A stretch of 64,000 bases of DNA, from the NCBI GenBank assembly GCA_031772625.1, contig CM062810.1, positions 710,013,584-710,077,583 of the forward strand, given 5' to 3'. Below are positions 23,108 to 32,567 of the stretch, piece after piece (position 1 is the stretch's first letter; the number at the start of each line of letters is the position of its first letter). This DNA comes from Pinus tabuliformis. Its lineage: Eukaryota > Streptophyta > Pinopsida > Pinales > Pinaceae. A model generated the notes under the pieces. It made no database searches. It was not told the origin of the DNA and saw only the letters and a program-made list of their open reading frames with translations. The translations under genes and the position numbers were made by a program.

Positions 23108-23474
23108 TGCAAAAGTGCCTAGCAATTAGATCAATCAAAATATATATTTAAAACATTATACTATAGTTACTTATCAGATTGACAGATCTTTATATAGTTT
23201 TTACATGGCGAATATTACAAGTAGGGGGATTCCACGAATACCCTGTGTTTGGCATAGTAGTTATCAATACATATAAAAATAAATCATGTTGGGTAACCTT
23301 AGTGGATTCCCATGCAATTTTAGAATTTAACCCAAATTATACAAACTGCAAATCATTGGAGGCATGTGAATTTGTGTGAGCTATTGCATAGGACCAAACC
23401 CTATTTAAATTCTCCATATTGAGGTTTGTTGACTGTGATGTTTACTAGTGACTAACGCTTCCTTCAATAATCTG
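23108..23474. repeat. 370-bp direct repeat, copy 2
   Basis: Second copy of the repeat at 20143-20531. It keeps an open frame of 66 codons starting at 23179 that the first copy lacks, which argues against the frame being a conserved protein. Confidence 0.8.
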
Positions 23475-24610
23475 TTATGTAACCACCTCACAAAAAGATA
23501 GAAAAGAGAGATAAACGCCTTAGAATTCACCCTCTTCGAGGGGGCAACCTCCTTTACATTACACAAATGAACAATTCTTGGATGATACAAATGACAAGAC
23601 CTCCTTTTTATATATAGGAGTCTAAGGGTTAAATATATGAAAAAAAAAGGAAAAATAAAATGCTTTAATTTACCTAACTGTATAGCTACAAATATAAAAT
23701 CAAGTGCTACAATAAGATGATCTAAATGCTACAATATAAAACCCAAATCAAAATTGGAAACTAATTTAAAATCAAGTGCTACAATAAGATGATCTAAATG
23801 CTACAATATAAAACCCAAATCAAAATTGGAAACTAATTTAAGTAAAAAAATACAAAACAATAGGACGTTACCTGGTTGAGGTTTCCTTCCCGACCTATGA
23901 AACGTGCTTGGAGGAAAATTAGATCAAGTCACAACCAATGAGAAATGTCTTCGGCAATCCACCAACGTCATATATTAAATATCATACCTCTAATTACAGA
24001 ATAATAGAGCTCAATTCTTTGAACTAAAAGAGCATGTTGAATTCATTTTCCCAATCTTTGAATTGGGAAGAAATTACAAAATACCATTTACTCAATCTGA
24101 AAGAATATGAATCAAGTAGGTATCTTGAGAATAAATTACAACCTAATTTCTAACCATAAGCCAATTTTATTTTGCCTATTTTGCTAATATGAGCATAATT
24201 TGTATTTGCCTATTTATTTTAAATATGGGCACAACATGAAATCTAGGAAAACCTTAATTAAACAACCAACCATTAATCTCAAATCATGCCTTATTTTGAA
24301 AAATGGCCCTCACCTTACTCAATTTGGGGCATCCTACCAAGAAACCCATGTTCTATAGCCTTTAAGATTCACCTTGCACAGAAATCAACTTCAAAGATCA
24401 TTTCTTGGAAATTGTTGCCAACTTTGACCATAACCTTTAACCATGAGTTGGAGGCTCATACATGCATCCTAGGTGCACTTTGAGTATCAAAAAATCATTA
24501 TTATCAAGGGTACTAGCAAGAAAACCCCTATTCTTGATTTTCTCCAAAAGGTATGCCAATAGAATAATCTATGATGTTGGGTACAAGAATTGCATTGTGG
24601 TAAAGGAAAT
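23475..24610. other. AT-rich intergenic sequence
   Basis: No gene recognised. Contains the 72-bp tandem duplication at 23694-23840. The remainder is unremarkable. Confidence 0.5.
23694..23840. repeat. 72-bp tandem duplication
   Basis: Two head-to-tail copies of a 72-bp unit (caagtgctac at 23701 and again at 23773) with no difference seen, so a recent event. Confidence 0.92.
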
Positions 24611-24614
24611 CTAG

Positions 24615-24750
24615 AAATTAATGACGATGACAATGATGATGACGACGACGACGACGACGATGACAATAATGATGATAATCATGAGAAATTTTATGAATAT
24701 TACGATGGTGATGTGGATGATGCTCATGAGGATGATGATGATGAGTGTGA
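24615..24750. repeat. GAC/GAT trinucleotide repeat region
   Basis: A run of gacgacgac and gatgat triplets, pure in the middle. One frame reads as poly-Asp and stays open for 72 codons from 24590, but nothing besides the repeat supports a real protein. Confidence 0.85.
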
Positions 24751-24863
24751 TATTTGCAGCATGTCTAGGTCAGTTGTGAACCAAGAGTGGGCCTTAAGCC
24801 CTAAATGAACTTTATAGAGCTTAAGTGCCATGGTAAGAGGAGGAAAACAAGTCTTCGGCCTTA

Positions 24864-25050
24864 GGTTTAATTAGCGTTAAGCGCTAAAGGTCGATTCTTA
24901 GGTTTAATTAGTGTTGGGCGCTAAAGGTCGATTCTTAGGTTTAATTAGCGTTGGGCGCTAAAGGTCGATTCTTAGGTTTAATTAGTGTTGGGCGCTAAAG
25001 GTCGATTCTTAGGTTTAATTAGCGTTAGGCGCTAAAGGTCGACTCTTAGG
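24864..25050. repeat. 37-bp minisatellite, five copies
   Basis: Units start at 24864, 24901, 24938, 24975 and 25012. Each reads ggtttaattagCGTT..gcgctaaaggtcgattctta with a few variants (GTGTTGGG or GCGTTAAG), and a partial sixth follows. The unit contains an imperfect inverted repeat, TTAGCG/CGCTAA. Copies alternate between two variants, which suggests higher-order duplication. Confidence 0.95.
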
Positions 25051-25320
25051 TTTAAAAGCCATAGAGAGGCCCTCTCTAGGGGTTCTTTGGAATTATAGTT
25101 GGCCCATGGATGCCATTAAAAGGTCTTAGACATTGAGGATGGGTCACAACACCTTGACCATGGTCGAAGAAGGAAAATGAGTAGCATGAGATATTGTTGA
25201 ATCCTTTTAGACTCGAGAGCCTTGAATGAGTCCCCAACCAAAACATGCGTCCTTGGAATGGATGCGTCATTCAAATATCCAAGTACCTCATAGAGAGCAA
25301 AGCATGGATATTTTGGTAGC

Positions 25321-25615
25321 ACATTTCAGCTATCATAGTTCCTTGCGATGAGCCAAGTAGTGGTCAAAATGGACAGCGCATGCATATGAAAGATGGACAT
25401 TAATGAAGTTGATTAATGAATATTAAAAAATGGCACCAATTAACTCGATGAATGAATCTTAAAAAGCGTCATTAATTAATAAAACACCATAGCGCATTTC
25501 CGTTATCATAATTCCTTGCAATGAGCCAAGGGGTGGTGAATGGCATGAAATTCCATGCATATGAAAAATGGGCATTAATTAAAGTGACTAGTGAATATTA
25601 AAAAGGTGGTATCAA
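25321..25615. repeat. Diverged direct duplication
   Basis: Two related stretches, about 25323-25420 and 25494-25600, share TTATCAT/AGTTCCTTGC, ATGAGCCAAG, CATGCATATGAAA and GGCATTAAT-like phrases in the same order. No coding content. Confidence 0.7.
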
Positions 25616-25624
25616 TTTTCACTG

Positions 25625-25950
25625 GATATTAAAAGGCTGTGATTAATTAGTAAATAAAACACGATAATAAAAAGAAAGTGGGTTAATGAATATTAAAAAG
25701 CTGTGATTAATTAATAAATAAAAGACGATAATAAAAAACGCTGTGATTAATAAAAATAAAGAAAAGCTGTGATTAATTCATAAATAAAAGAAAAACGATA
25801 ATAAATAAAGAAACGCTGTGATTAATTAATAAATAAAAGAAGAACAAAAAGCTGTGATTAATTAATAAATAAAAGAGAAACGATAATAAATAAAAAAATA
25901 AAAGCTGTGATTAATTAATAAATAAATAAAAGAAGAACAATAATAAATAA
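25625..25950. repeat. AT-rich minisatellite GCTGTGATTAATTA
   Basis: About seven copies of GCTGTGATTAATTAATAAATAAAA (starts near 25636, 25701, 25739, 25765, 25813, 25849, 25905), some with an ACGATAATAAA spacer. The array ends a few bases from the U6 terminator. Confidence 0.88.
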
Positions 25951-25952
25951 TA

Positions 25953-26003
25953 AAAAATTTGGACCATTTCTCGATTTGTGCGTGTCATCCTTGCGCAGGG
26001 GCC

Positions 26004-26035
<32 letters not shown>

Positions 26036-26055
26036 TCGGATGTCTCCGAAGAGAC
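25953..26055 (-). ncRNA. U6 spliceosomal snRNA
   Basis: Minus-strand sequence matches plant U6 along its whole length: 5' stem-loop GTCTCTTCGGAGAC, the ACAGAGA box, the AGC triad in TTAGCATGG, the internal stem-loop GATGACACGCAC, and the 3' part ending GGTCCAAATTTTTT. U6 pairs with the 5' splice site and U4/U2 and carries the catalytic metal site of the spliceosome. Relative to the common plant form, the third-to-inner pair of the 5' stem is U-A instead of C-G, with both sides changed, so the stem is kept. The T-run at 25952-25957 is the Pol III terminator. The gene appears intact. Confidence 0.95.
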
Positions 26056-26108
26056 ACTAGAGACTGCACTCTACTTCATTATCCAAAGGCTAAATGTATT
26101 TCGCGTTA

Positions 26109-26120
26109 CGCATGTGGGAA
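26109..26120 (-). promoter_or_regulatory. Upstream sequence element (USE) of the U6 gene
   Basis: On the minus strand TTCCCACATGCG, close to the plant snRNA USE consensus RTCCCACATCG, lying at about -54 to -65 from the U6 start. Plant Pol III snRNA promoters have the USE followed 23-24 bases later by a TATA box. At that distance there is only a weak ATAATGAA (26076-26083). The promoter is therefore plausible but with a poor TATA. Confidence 0.7.
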
Positions 26121-26306
26121 TAAATTGCAACGTTCTGTATGTACGTGTCACCAATAACAAGAAGCCGATGCCGATGATGTTTGTGTCTAACTCCCAATCA
26201 ATAATATTATTCATTCATTGGTTTGCGTGAGATTTGGGGTTTGAATCTGAGGGGGAATTTAGTATTATCATCAACTATGCGCTCTCACATTTACATTTTG
26301 TGGTTT
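26121..26306. other. Spacer between U6 and tRNA-Gly region
   Basis: No feature recognised between the U6 promoter and the first decayed tRNA-Gly piece. Confidence 0.5.
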
Positions 26307-26335
26307 GCAAGACGGTTACCATAATTGTTACAGCG
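26307..26335 (+). pseudogene. Very decayed tRNA-Gly piece
   Basis: ACGGTTAccATAATTG (26312-26327) matches the D-arm and anticodon 5' strand of the intact tRNA-Gly downstream except for two bases (gg to cc). The rest is not recognisable. Short, so tentative. Confidence 0.45.
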
Positions 26336-26338
26336 AGA

Positions 26339-26373
26339 GCGTTTGCGGTCCAACGGTTACGGTTAGAGCTTCC
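26339..26373 (+). pseudogene. tRNA-Gly 5'-half pseudogene
   Basis: GCGTTTGCGGTCCAACGGTTA followed by a changed D-arm and CTTCC matches the first half of the intact tRNA-Gly 82 bases downstream. The 3' half is missing, replaced by a CTTC-rich run. It keeps an A-box-like sequence but has no B box. Confidence 0.75.
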
Positions 26374-26420
26374 TTCCTTCCTTGTGCGGAAGGTGAGCAG
26401 GCGCAGGTGTTTGCCGCAAA

Positions 26421-26492
26421 GCGTTTGTAGTCCAACGGTTAGGATAATTGCCTTCCAAGCAATAGACCCGGGTTCGACTCCCGGCAGACGCA
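26421..26492 (+). tRNA. tRNA-Gly (anticodon UCC)
   Basis: A 72-base cloverleaf. Acceptor GCGTTTG pairs with CAGACGC (one G-U pair), D-arm AGTCCAACGGTTAGGA, anticodon stem ATTGC/GCAAT with loop CTTCCAA, T-arm CCGGGTTCGACTCCCGG, discriminator A. A and B boxes are intact, no intron, CCA not encoded. A T7 run at 26506-26512 is the Pol III terminator. CAA directly upstream (26417-26419) fits the plant tRNA start motif. Confidence 0.97.
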
Positions 26493-26505
26493 TCGGTCCT
26501 TGACC

Positions 26506-26512
26506 TTTTTTT
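26506..26512 (+). terminator. Pol III terminator of tRNA-Gly
   Basis: Seven T residues 14 bases after the tRNA end. Confidence 0.85.
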
Positions 26513-26592
26513 AAATTTGTATTAGGTTGGATTCCAATACAAATACATACATACATTTAAATCCCAGAAGATCTCCGCTCCGCGATGTTACA

Positions 26593-26710
26593 ATGAAAAA
26601 AGTAAAATCCGATTCCAGCTCTGTCCTCCCTCATACATACAAAAACGGTTTTGCCGCGATGAAAAAGGAACAATCCGATTCCAGCTCTGTCCTCCCTCAT
26701 ACAAAAACAA
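26593..26710. repeat. Two-copy direct repeat between tRNA genes
   Basis: ATGAAAAA... followed by ATCCGATTCCAGCTCTGTCC and CTCCCTCATACA occurs at about 26594 and again at about 26660 (66 bp apart), with small differences in between. Confidence 0.88.
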
Positions 26711-26744
26711 AAACATTAACATTTTTAAAACCCGCAATGTAAAA

Positions 26745-26817
26745 TTCCGTTGCCGGGACTCGAACCCGGGTCTCTCGGGTGAGAGCCGAGTATCCTAACC
26801 AGCTAGACTACAACGGA
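26745..26817 (-). tRNA. tRNA-Glu (anticodon CUC)
   Basis: A 73-base cloverleaf on the minus strand. Acceptor TCCGTTG pairs with CAACGGA, D-arm GTCTAGCTGGTTAGGAT, anticodon stem CTCGG/CCGAG with loop CTCTCAC, T-arm CCGGGTTCGAGTCCCGG, discriminator A. No intron, CCA not encoded. TTTT at 26741-26744 follows directly as terminator. Confidence 0.97.
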
Positions 26818-27048
26818 GCTGTGATCGCTTTGTGCATGGACGTTTCTCTGAAACCCAGAGCCACATCCATCACTCACTCTACTCTAATAATAGGTTGCCT
26901 CAATCTACCAAAAAGGAGAAGTATGGACTTACCGCACCGCATAAAAAGAAAAACAAACACAAAGTGCTCAAATCTTATTTCGCACCGCATTAAAAGAAAA
27001 AGAAAAACAAAAACACAACACAACCATTGGTTGTGAAACAGAGCAACG

Positions 27049-27120
27049 AGGTTCCACCGAGATTTGAACTCGGGTTACTGGATTCAGAGTCCAATGTCCT
27101 CACCACTAGACCATGGAACC
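27049..27120 (-). tRNA. tRNA-Gln (anticodon CUG)
   Basis: A 72-base cloverleaf on the minus strand. Acceptor GGTTCCA pairs with TGGAACC, D-arm GGTCTAGTGGTGAGGAC, anticodon stem TTGGA/TCCAG with loop CTCTGAA, T-arm CCGAGTTCAAATCTCGG, discriminator T. The D-loop reads GGTGAGG where GGTTAGG is usual, a single change unlikely to matter. T5 runs lie about 35-48 bases downstream (27000-27014). Confidence 0.95.
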
Positions 27121-28309
27121 ACATGAAATGCCAAGCATAAATTATCCCAACAATTCCCCATACGAATTTTGCAATGAACAGAAATTGATATTGATGGCAC
27201 CACTACTTCTCAGATTCACAAGCGTGCTTTGGCCACACATCTTACAAACTTAATTATTCCCATTCCCATTCCTATTCATGTGTCGCAAATTTTGAAAATC
27301 GTGTGGAACTAACCGTTGTAAAAATCCCAAATGCGCTTCTGTCCAACGAGTGCCTCTCTCTCATATTAAGGTTTGGAACCTTCACCCAATAATAATGGTA
27401 ATCGTAATCGTGCACAATAAATAACATAACCCAATATTATCGCAAAATTTTGCCATTCGGCTTAGATTTCCATTTCGTTCATCAAAAATATACACACAAA
27501 AAAGGCTTTTTCCTCACTTCTATCTTTCCCATCTGATGTACGGTTTGCTCTCGTGCTTTTATCTTTCCTTGTCACCTTGTTGATGGCCCTTTTACCAATA
27601 ACTCCCATTTTCATGGAGTGCCTCTTTGAAGATGGTCTTCGTCAACAAAGCTCATGGATATCTTAAATAAGGTCACGCACCTAGACCTTGACTTTTCACT
27701 TCACTCAACTTCTTCTCAACTATCAAACAATTAATCATGTAACTCAAATGCGATTATATATATATATATATAATGTACTATGTGAACCATAGGAAACATA
27801 AATTCTTCTCTTAATGTGTTTTCTTACTAAATAATGTACATGTCATTTACACAATGATTAATGAATGAAAACCTTTGAATTCAAAGGGGAGTAGTTTGTT
27901 CATACCCAAAATTGGCTACTTCTTAGTGCTACTCATTTATACGGCCTAATCAAATTGCACCCTTCAATAAGACTCTCAACATTAGATCCAAATATTCCTT
28001 TGCTTCTTCTCACTATAAGCACATATGAACCAAATTTAGAATACGACCAATGAACATGAAAGCCCCTCGTCTCACTTCAAATAATATAAACTACTCTTAT
28101 TTTCTCCCTTAATAATGATTAATATATCTAAAAACCATACATGTCGGTTGTATAACGAAATGAAATGTTTCGAGTTCTTTTTCAAAACATATTTTAAAAA
28201 ACTGCAAAACCTAAGAGACATCTATAATAATCCTAAAGAAATCCTTATATGATCATTTTGGAAGACATCTTCAAATTTGAAACAAATGTTTCAAATTTAT
28301 TTTCAAATT
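27121..28309. other. AT-rich intergenic sequence
   Basis: No gene recognised. Contains a short AT run at 27754-27772. Nothing else stands out. Confidence 0.5.
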
Positions 28310-28750
28310 GGGTAGGGGTTCACTTGAGGCAATCAACGACATTATTGGTGCTTCCCTTCTTATAATTAATGTTCAAATAGAATTGTTGCAGATAGGTTGA
28401 CCATTTATGATGGTGATTGTTCTGAAACTTCCCTTGTGTCTGTATGAATTATAGAGGTTGGTGGTCTATGTGGATGACCATTTCCTTCCCCAGAATGTAA
28501 TGCTTCCATTGACGGCAGGCCTACATGATGGAATACATTTCTTTGTCGTAAGTGGGGTACTTTTGGATAGTGTCTCACTGTGGTAAGCCACTGGATTCCC
28601 ATGCTGAGCAAGAACTACACCAATAGCATAGTCAAAGGCATCAGCCTCAATCTGAAATGGTTGTTGTAGGTCTCGTAATGTGAGCACTAGTGCATAATAG
28701 AGGCAATTCTTCACCTTGGAGAACGCTCGTTGTTGGGTTTCTAAGAAAAA
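28310..28750 (-). pseudogene. RNase H fragment
   Basis: Minus-strand FLETQQRAFSKVKNCL, TLRDLQQPFQIEADAFDYAIGVVLAQHGNPVAYHSETL matches Ty3/gypsy RNase H, with the catalytic Asp in EADAFDYAIG. Later it degrades by frameshift (YYQMEALHSGEGN-like alternative frames) and is cut off near 28310. Confidence 0.85.
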
Positions 28751-29314
28751 TGATCAAGGTGGATGTTGGTGGCCACCCACCTATTCCACTTGGACCCCCA
28801 ACATTGTCTCTTTTAGTTTTTTGGTTTCCTTAGTTGTAGCATAGTTTACTATTTTTGGCAGTTTTTCGAGTCCTAAACTTCCGAAGTTGTTTTGAGGCCC
28901 TAAACGACATTTTTAGGGAAAACAAAGATCTTTGAAACGAGGCATTATGATAGCCAAATGGAGATCGTATGCCAAAGTTATGACCCCGGGAAGTTGATGT
29001 ACCAATTTAGCCAAATGAGGCCCACAATTTTGGCGCTTCATCTCCTAAGGTTAGGTTATTGGATGTTTAGTGTTTTCCATTATTTCTCAATAATAAATAG
29101 GCCTTTGAGCCTCAATGTAACTTAGTTCAGAGGCATGTAGCCGCCACATCTCTTCTTAGAGATAAGCTACCATCGCCCGAGATATCTTATTTCCATTATG
29201 TTTGTAAGCATATCTCATTATTTGATATTAATGAAAGGAAGTGTTATTTCTGTTGCATCTCAGTGTTTATGGTTATATCTCTAATTTGTTGTGTTCCTTT
29301 TTAAGCTTGGATCA
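28751..29314 (+). repeat. Solo LTR (family with TGATCC/GGATCA ends), copy A
   Basis: Begins TGATCAAGGTGGATGTTGGTGG and ends TTTTTAAGCTTGGATCA. It matches the LTRs at 31952-32567 and 34591-35210 in opposite orientation. Flanking bases aaaaa (28746-28750) and caaaa (29315-29319) agree in four of five, a likely target duplication. There are no internal sequences, so it is a solo LTR left by LTR-LTR recombination. Confidence 0.85.
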
Positions 29315-30660
29315 CAAAACAAATTTTCTTTCACTCCGCCCTTGGTGACTTGACTTAAACACCAAGTGATATGAGAGAATCCCAACAAGAACCTATGGTA
29401 GAAATTGGCAAGACCCAAAAAATTGCGGAGCTCTGTTAGAGTGGTTAGGGCTGGCCAATTCCAAATAACTTGTATCTTGGGTGGGTCCACATGTACACCT
29501 TGCTCATCAATGATGTACCACAAATATTGAACCTGGGTCAGGCCAAAGGTGGATTTCTCCAAGTTAGCACACAACTTGTGTTGCCGAAGGATTTAAAGGA
29601 CCTATCGAATATGGTTGAGGTGCTCTTTCCAACTTTGGCTGAAGATCAATATGTCATCTAAATATACTACCACAAATGCATTGGTGAAGGGTCACAAGAT
29701 GTCGTCCATCAGTCTCATGAGGGTTGCAAGGGCGTTCGTCAATCTGAATGGCATGAACAACCATTCGAAAACTTGGCCCTCCTTGGATTTGAAGGCAGTC
29801 TTCCACACATCGGAGGGTTCGATAGGCACCTGGTGATAACTTGACTTCAAGTCAATCTTGCTGAAATATTCCCCCCCTTGAGCTGGTCCAAAAGGTCATC
29901 AATTTGAGAGATTGGGTACCTATTCTAGATAGTGATCTTATTCAACGCTCGATAGTCAATACAGAGCCTCTAGGTCCCATCCTTCTTTTGTACCAATACA
30001 ATCTGGCTCCCATAGGGTGATGAGCTTAGCCTAATGTGCCCTTTATGTAGTAGTTCCTAAATCTACCTATTGATCTCATCGTTCTCCATAACAAAGTGTC
30101 TATAGATTGGTCCATTGGGAAGTGGCGCACCTAGGTTCAAATCGATGGAGTGTTTGACTTGACAGTGCAGAGGTACCCCTGTGGGTGAGGCAAAAATATC
30201 CATGTACTCCTCCACGACCTTGTCCATCTGTTGTTGCTGTGAAAAGGAGCCCTGCTTGGAAGCCGTGGCCACAACCTTCTTCTTCCCTTGGGAGAAAATC
30301 ATAAGAAAAACAAATTTCCTAGTCTGGGAAATGATCTTACAACATTGCTTTTCAGTGATCAAAGAGATGGCGGTAGGCGGGGCTACCTCTGGTATCCTGT
30401 AAAACTTATTATCCAAAGTAATAATCACAAAATGAGGTCTAGACTCATATATAGCATGTTGCTTCCACAAGTATGGTTGTCCTAACAATATGTCAGAAAC
30501 TTCAAGAGGAGAAATTTCACATAGTACCCCACCCATGAAGGGCTTGATGTTGTAGGAAAAGCAACACTGCTGGCTGACGCGAAGATCTCATCCTTGGTGA
30601 AGCCACAAAATGGTGTATGCCTATGGATGTGTTGTATTCTTTAGGCCCAACTGCTTCACA
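29315..30660 (-). pseudogene. Protease-end and reverse transcriptase of truncated gypsy element
   Basis: Minus-strand frame 30536-30063 reads SDILLGQPYLWKQHAIYESRPH (end of protease region), then YMDIFASPTGVPLHCQVKHSIDL and GPIYRHFVMENDEI (start of RT). The central RT is spread over several frames. The frame ending at 29281 gives CANLEKSTFGLTQVQYLWYIIDEQGV, PPKIQVIWNWPALTTLTELRNFLGLANFYHRF, typical of RT thumb/connection in plant gypsy elements. Confidence 0.85.
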
Positions 30661-31024
30661 ACCTTTTCTGAAATGAGATTCTTCTAGCTCCTGCTGTCGA
30701 CATTGAACTGCATCAGAGAACCCTTCACCAACATCTATGAGTGGAAGAGGCGTTCCTCCTCCTCTGGATCTTCAGACTCAATTTTCTGTATATTTGTGGT
30801 AGCCATAGTTGCACTAGGCTCTACATCAATGGTCTGCCTCCCTTTGTCAGTTCCCTTATCGGGTTCTGATTCAAAGTCAAAACCTACATCTTGGCCAATA
30901 GGGACAGATTGGCCCGACACTCACTTGTATTATAAGTGGAGCTCTTATGGAACTCACACCATTTTCTCGTGTCATTATTCATCTTTGTGGCGTTTTTCTT
31001 TGTTTTCACCTTTGGTGGGTTGTC

Positions 31025-31951
31025 CTAGGTAGCCTTGCCTTGGCTCGGTCCTTTGTTCTGTGGTTTGAGGGCGCCTTTTCCTTGCTTTGGATTCGCAGAT
31101 CCAAAATCCCTCTTCTTCTGTTTAAACTTCTGGTCAATCTTTATAATGTATCGATATGTCGTCCTAAGTGAGGAGATGTCTAGGAACTCCATCTCGTCTT
31201 GAATGTACTTGTGTAGGCAGTTGTGGTACTTGAGCACCAAATGTCTCTCAGTATCCTTGATACCCAGCTTCGTGCAAAGGGAATGGAAATCATTTGTGAA
31301 CTCTGACACATCTTGGTCCCTTCCCTGCAGTAGCATGGTCCACTTTATGTATTTATCTTCATAGCTCTCGAAAGGATAATACTGTTACTTGATGGAATCT
31401 CAGATAGAATTCCAAGTGGGTGCGGTTGAAAACAGCAAGGTTTCACTCTCGTCCTTTTATTCACAGTACATTTCCCACGAGTTCTTGACGTGTGGGGCGA
31501 CTTTGAGAAGTGCATAGGTAATCTTTTCTCGTTTGGAAAAGTCATGAACTGAAAAATATCCTTCCAATAGATTTAACCATTTATCTACGACGTCTACATC
31601 TATCAGGCCTTCAAATATGGGAATAGTGAAGTTAACTTGTACCTTAAAAGGAGTAGCACCTCCAGAGTGGCTTCTGGATGAATATGCATCACTTGTGGGT
31701 AGTCGTCGAAGGATCTGGGAAAATTTATCCATCATCGCGTCCCTCTATCACTCGAGGGCTTCCTCAAGCAACATTTTGAAAGGATCTCCTACCCCCTCAT
31801 CTTTCTTTTCTTCTGCCATGGGAGGTCGTCGGGTTTTGCAAGTCTGATCCTGCAATGGTTCAACCAGAGTGAGCCCTAACTCCTTATACCATGACCTCGT
31901 TGGGGACATGCAAAGAAAAACATAGAAAGAGCAGACCCACTCTGATATCAT
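31025..31951 (-). pseudogene. Gag of truncated gypsy element and degenerate primer site
   Basis: Minus strand: FKVQVNFTIPIFEGLIDVDVVDKWLNLLEGYF and ITYALLKVAPHVKNSWEMY (frame 31735-31457), then DVSEFTNDFHSLCTKLGI and a Lys/Gln-rich tail (31336-31025). This is the order of a plant Ty3/gypsy gag. Next to the LTR, plus-strand ctctgatatca (31940-31950) is an initiator-Met primer site with one change. Confidence 0.8.
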
Positions 31952-32567
31952 TGATCCAAACTTAAACAAGAACACTACAAATTACATATATAATCATAAA
32001 CAAAGAGATGCAGCAAAAAAACACTTCATTTCATTAATATAAAAAGGTTGAGATATGATTACAAACAAAATGGAAATAATATAGCTTGGGCGATGGTAGC
32101 TTATCTCTGAGAAGAGATGTGGCGGCTACATGGCTCTGAACTGAGTTACAATAAGGCTCAAGGGCCATTTTATTATTGAACAATAAGAGAAAACCCTAAA
32201 CAACCAAAACCCTAACCCAAGGAGATGTAACACCAATAGTTTATGGGCCCCGTTGGGGTTAGTTGGGCAGCCAACTTCCTGGGGTTGTGACTTGGTCATA
32301 TTATCTTTGTTTGACACGTATGATACCTCATTGGAAAGATCTCTCTGACGAATACAACTTCCGATGAGATTGGCCTAATAATCGCCAGAGGAATTTTGCC
32401 AAGAAAACGTCGTTTAGGGCCTCAAAACATATTTGAAAGTTCAGGACCTGAAAACAACCAAAAATAGTAAACTGTGCTACAATTAAGGAAATTGAAATTT
32501 TTTTAAGAAACAATGGTGAGGGTCCAAGTGGAATAGGCGGGTGACCAACAATATCCACCTAGATCCA
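31952..32567 (-). repeat. 5' LTR of truncated gypsy element, copy B
   Basis: Begins TGATCCAAAC on the plus strand and ends near CTAGATCCA. The right terminus is slightly mutated compared with copy C. About 616 bases, clearly alignable to copies A and C (shared stretches include cgtcgtttagggcctcaaaa and aaaatagtaaactgtgct). Confidence 0.85.

Larger units (their letters stand above)
28310..32567 (-). mobile_element. Truncated Ty3/gypsy element with nested solo LTR
   Basis: Minus-strand element. The 5' LTR is at 31952-32567, then a degenerate initiator-Met primer site, gag (about 31975-31025), protease and RT (about 30660-29315), and RNase H up to about 28310, where it stops without integrase or 3' LTR. 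All frames carry stops or shifts. A solo LTR of the same family (28751-29314, plus strand) sits between RT and RNase H. The RT ends KENLFC at 29315 and the protein resumes FLETQQRAFSKVKNCL just below 28750, showing clean insertion. Confidence 0.85.

Noticed and set aside
23179..23379. 66-codon frame in repeat copy 2
   Set aside because: Not conserved in the first copy of the same repeat, where it is broken.
24590..24808. 72-codon frame with poly-Asp
   Set aside because: Explained by the GAY trinucleotide repeat. No flanking domain, splice or promoter signs.
24864..25950. CRISPR-like repeat array
   Set aside because: Units are contiguous or AT-rich satellites without unique spacers, in a eukaryotic context.
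26339..26373. Second functional tRNA-Gly
   Set aside because: Lacks the 3' half, T-arm and B box.
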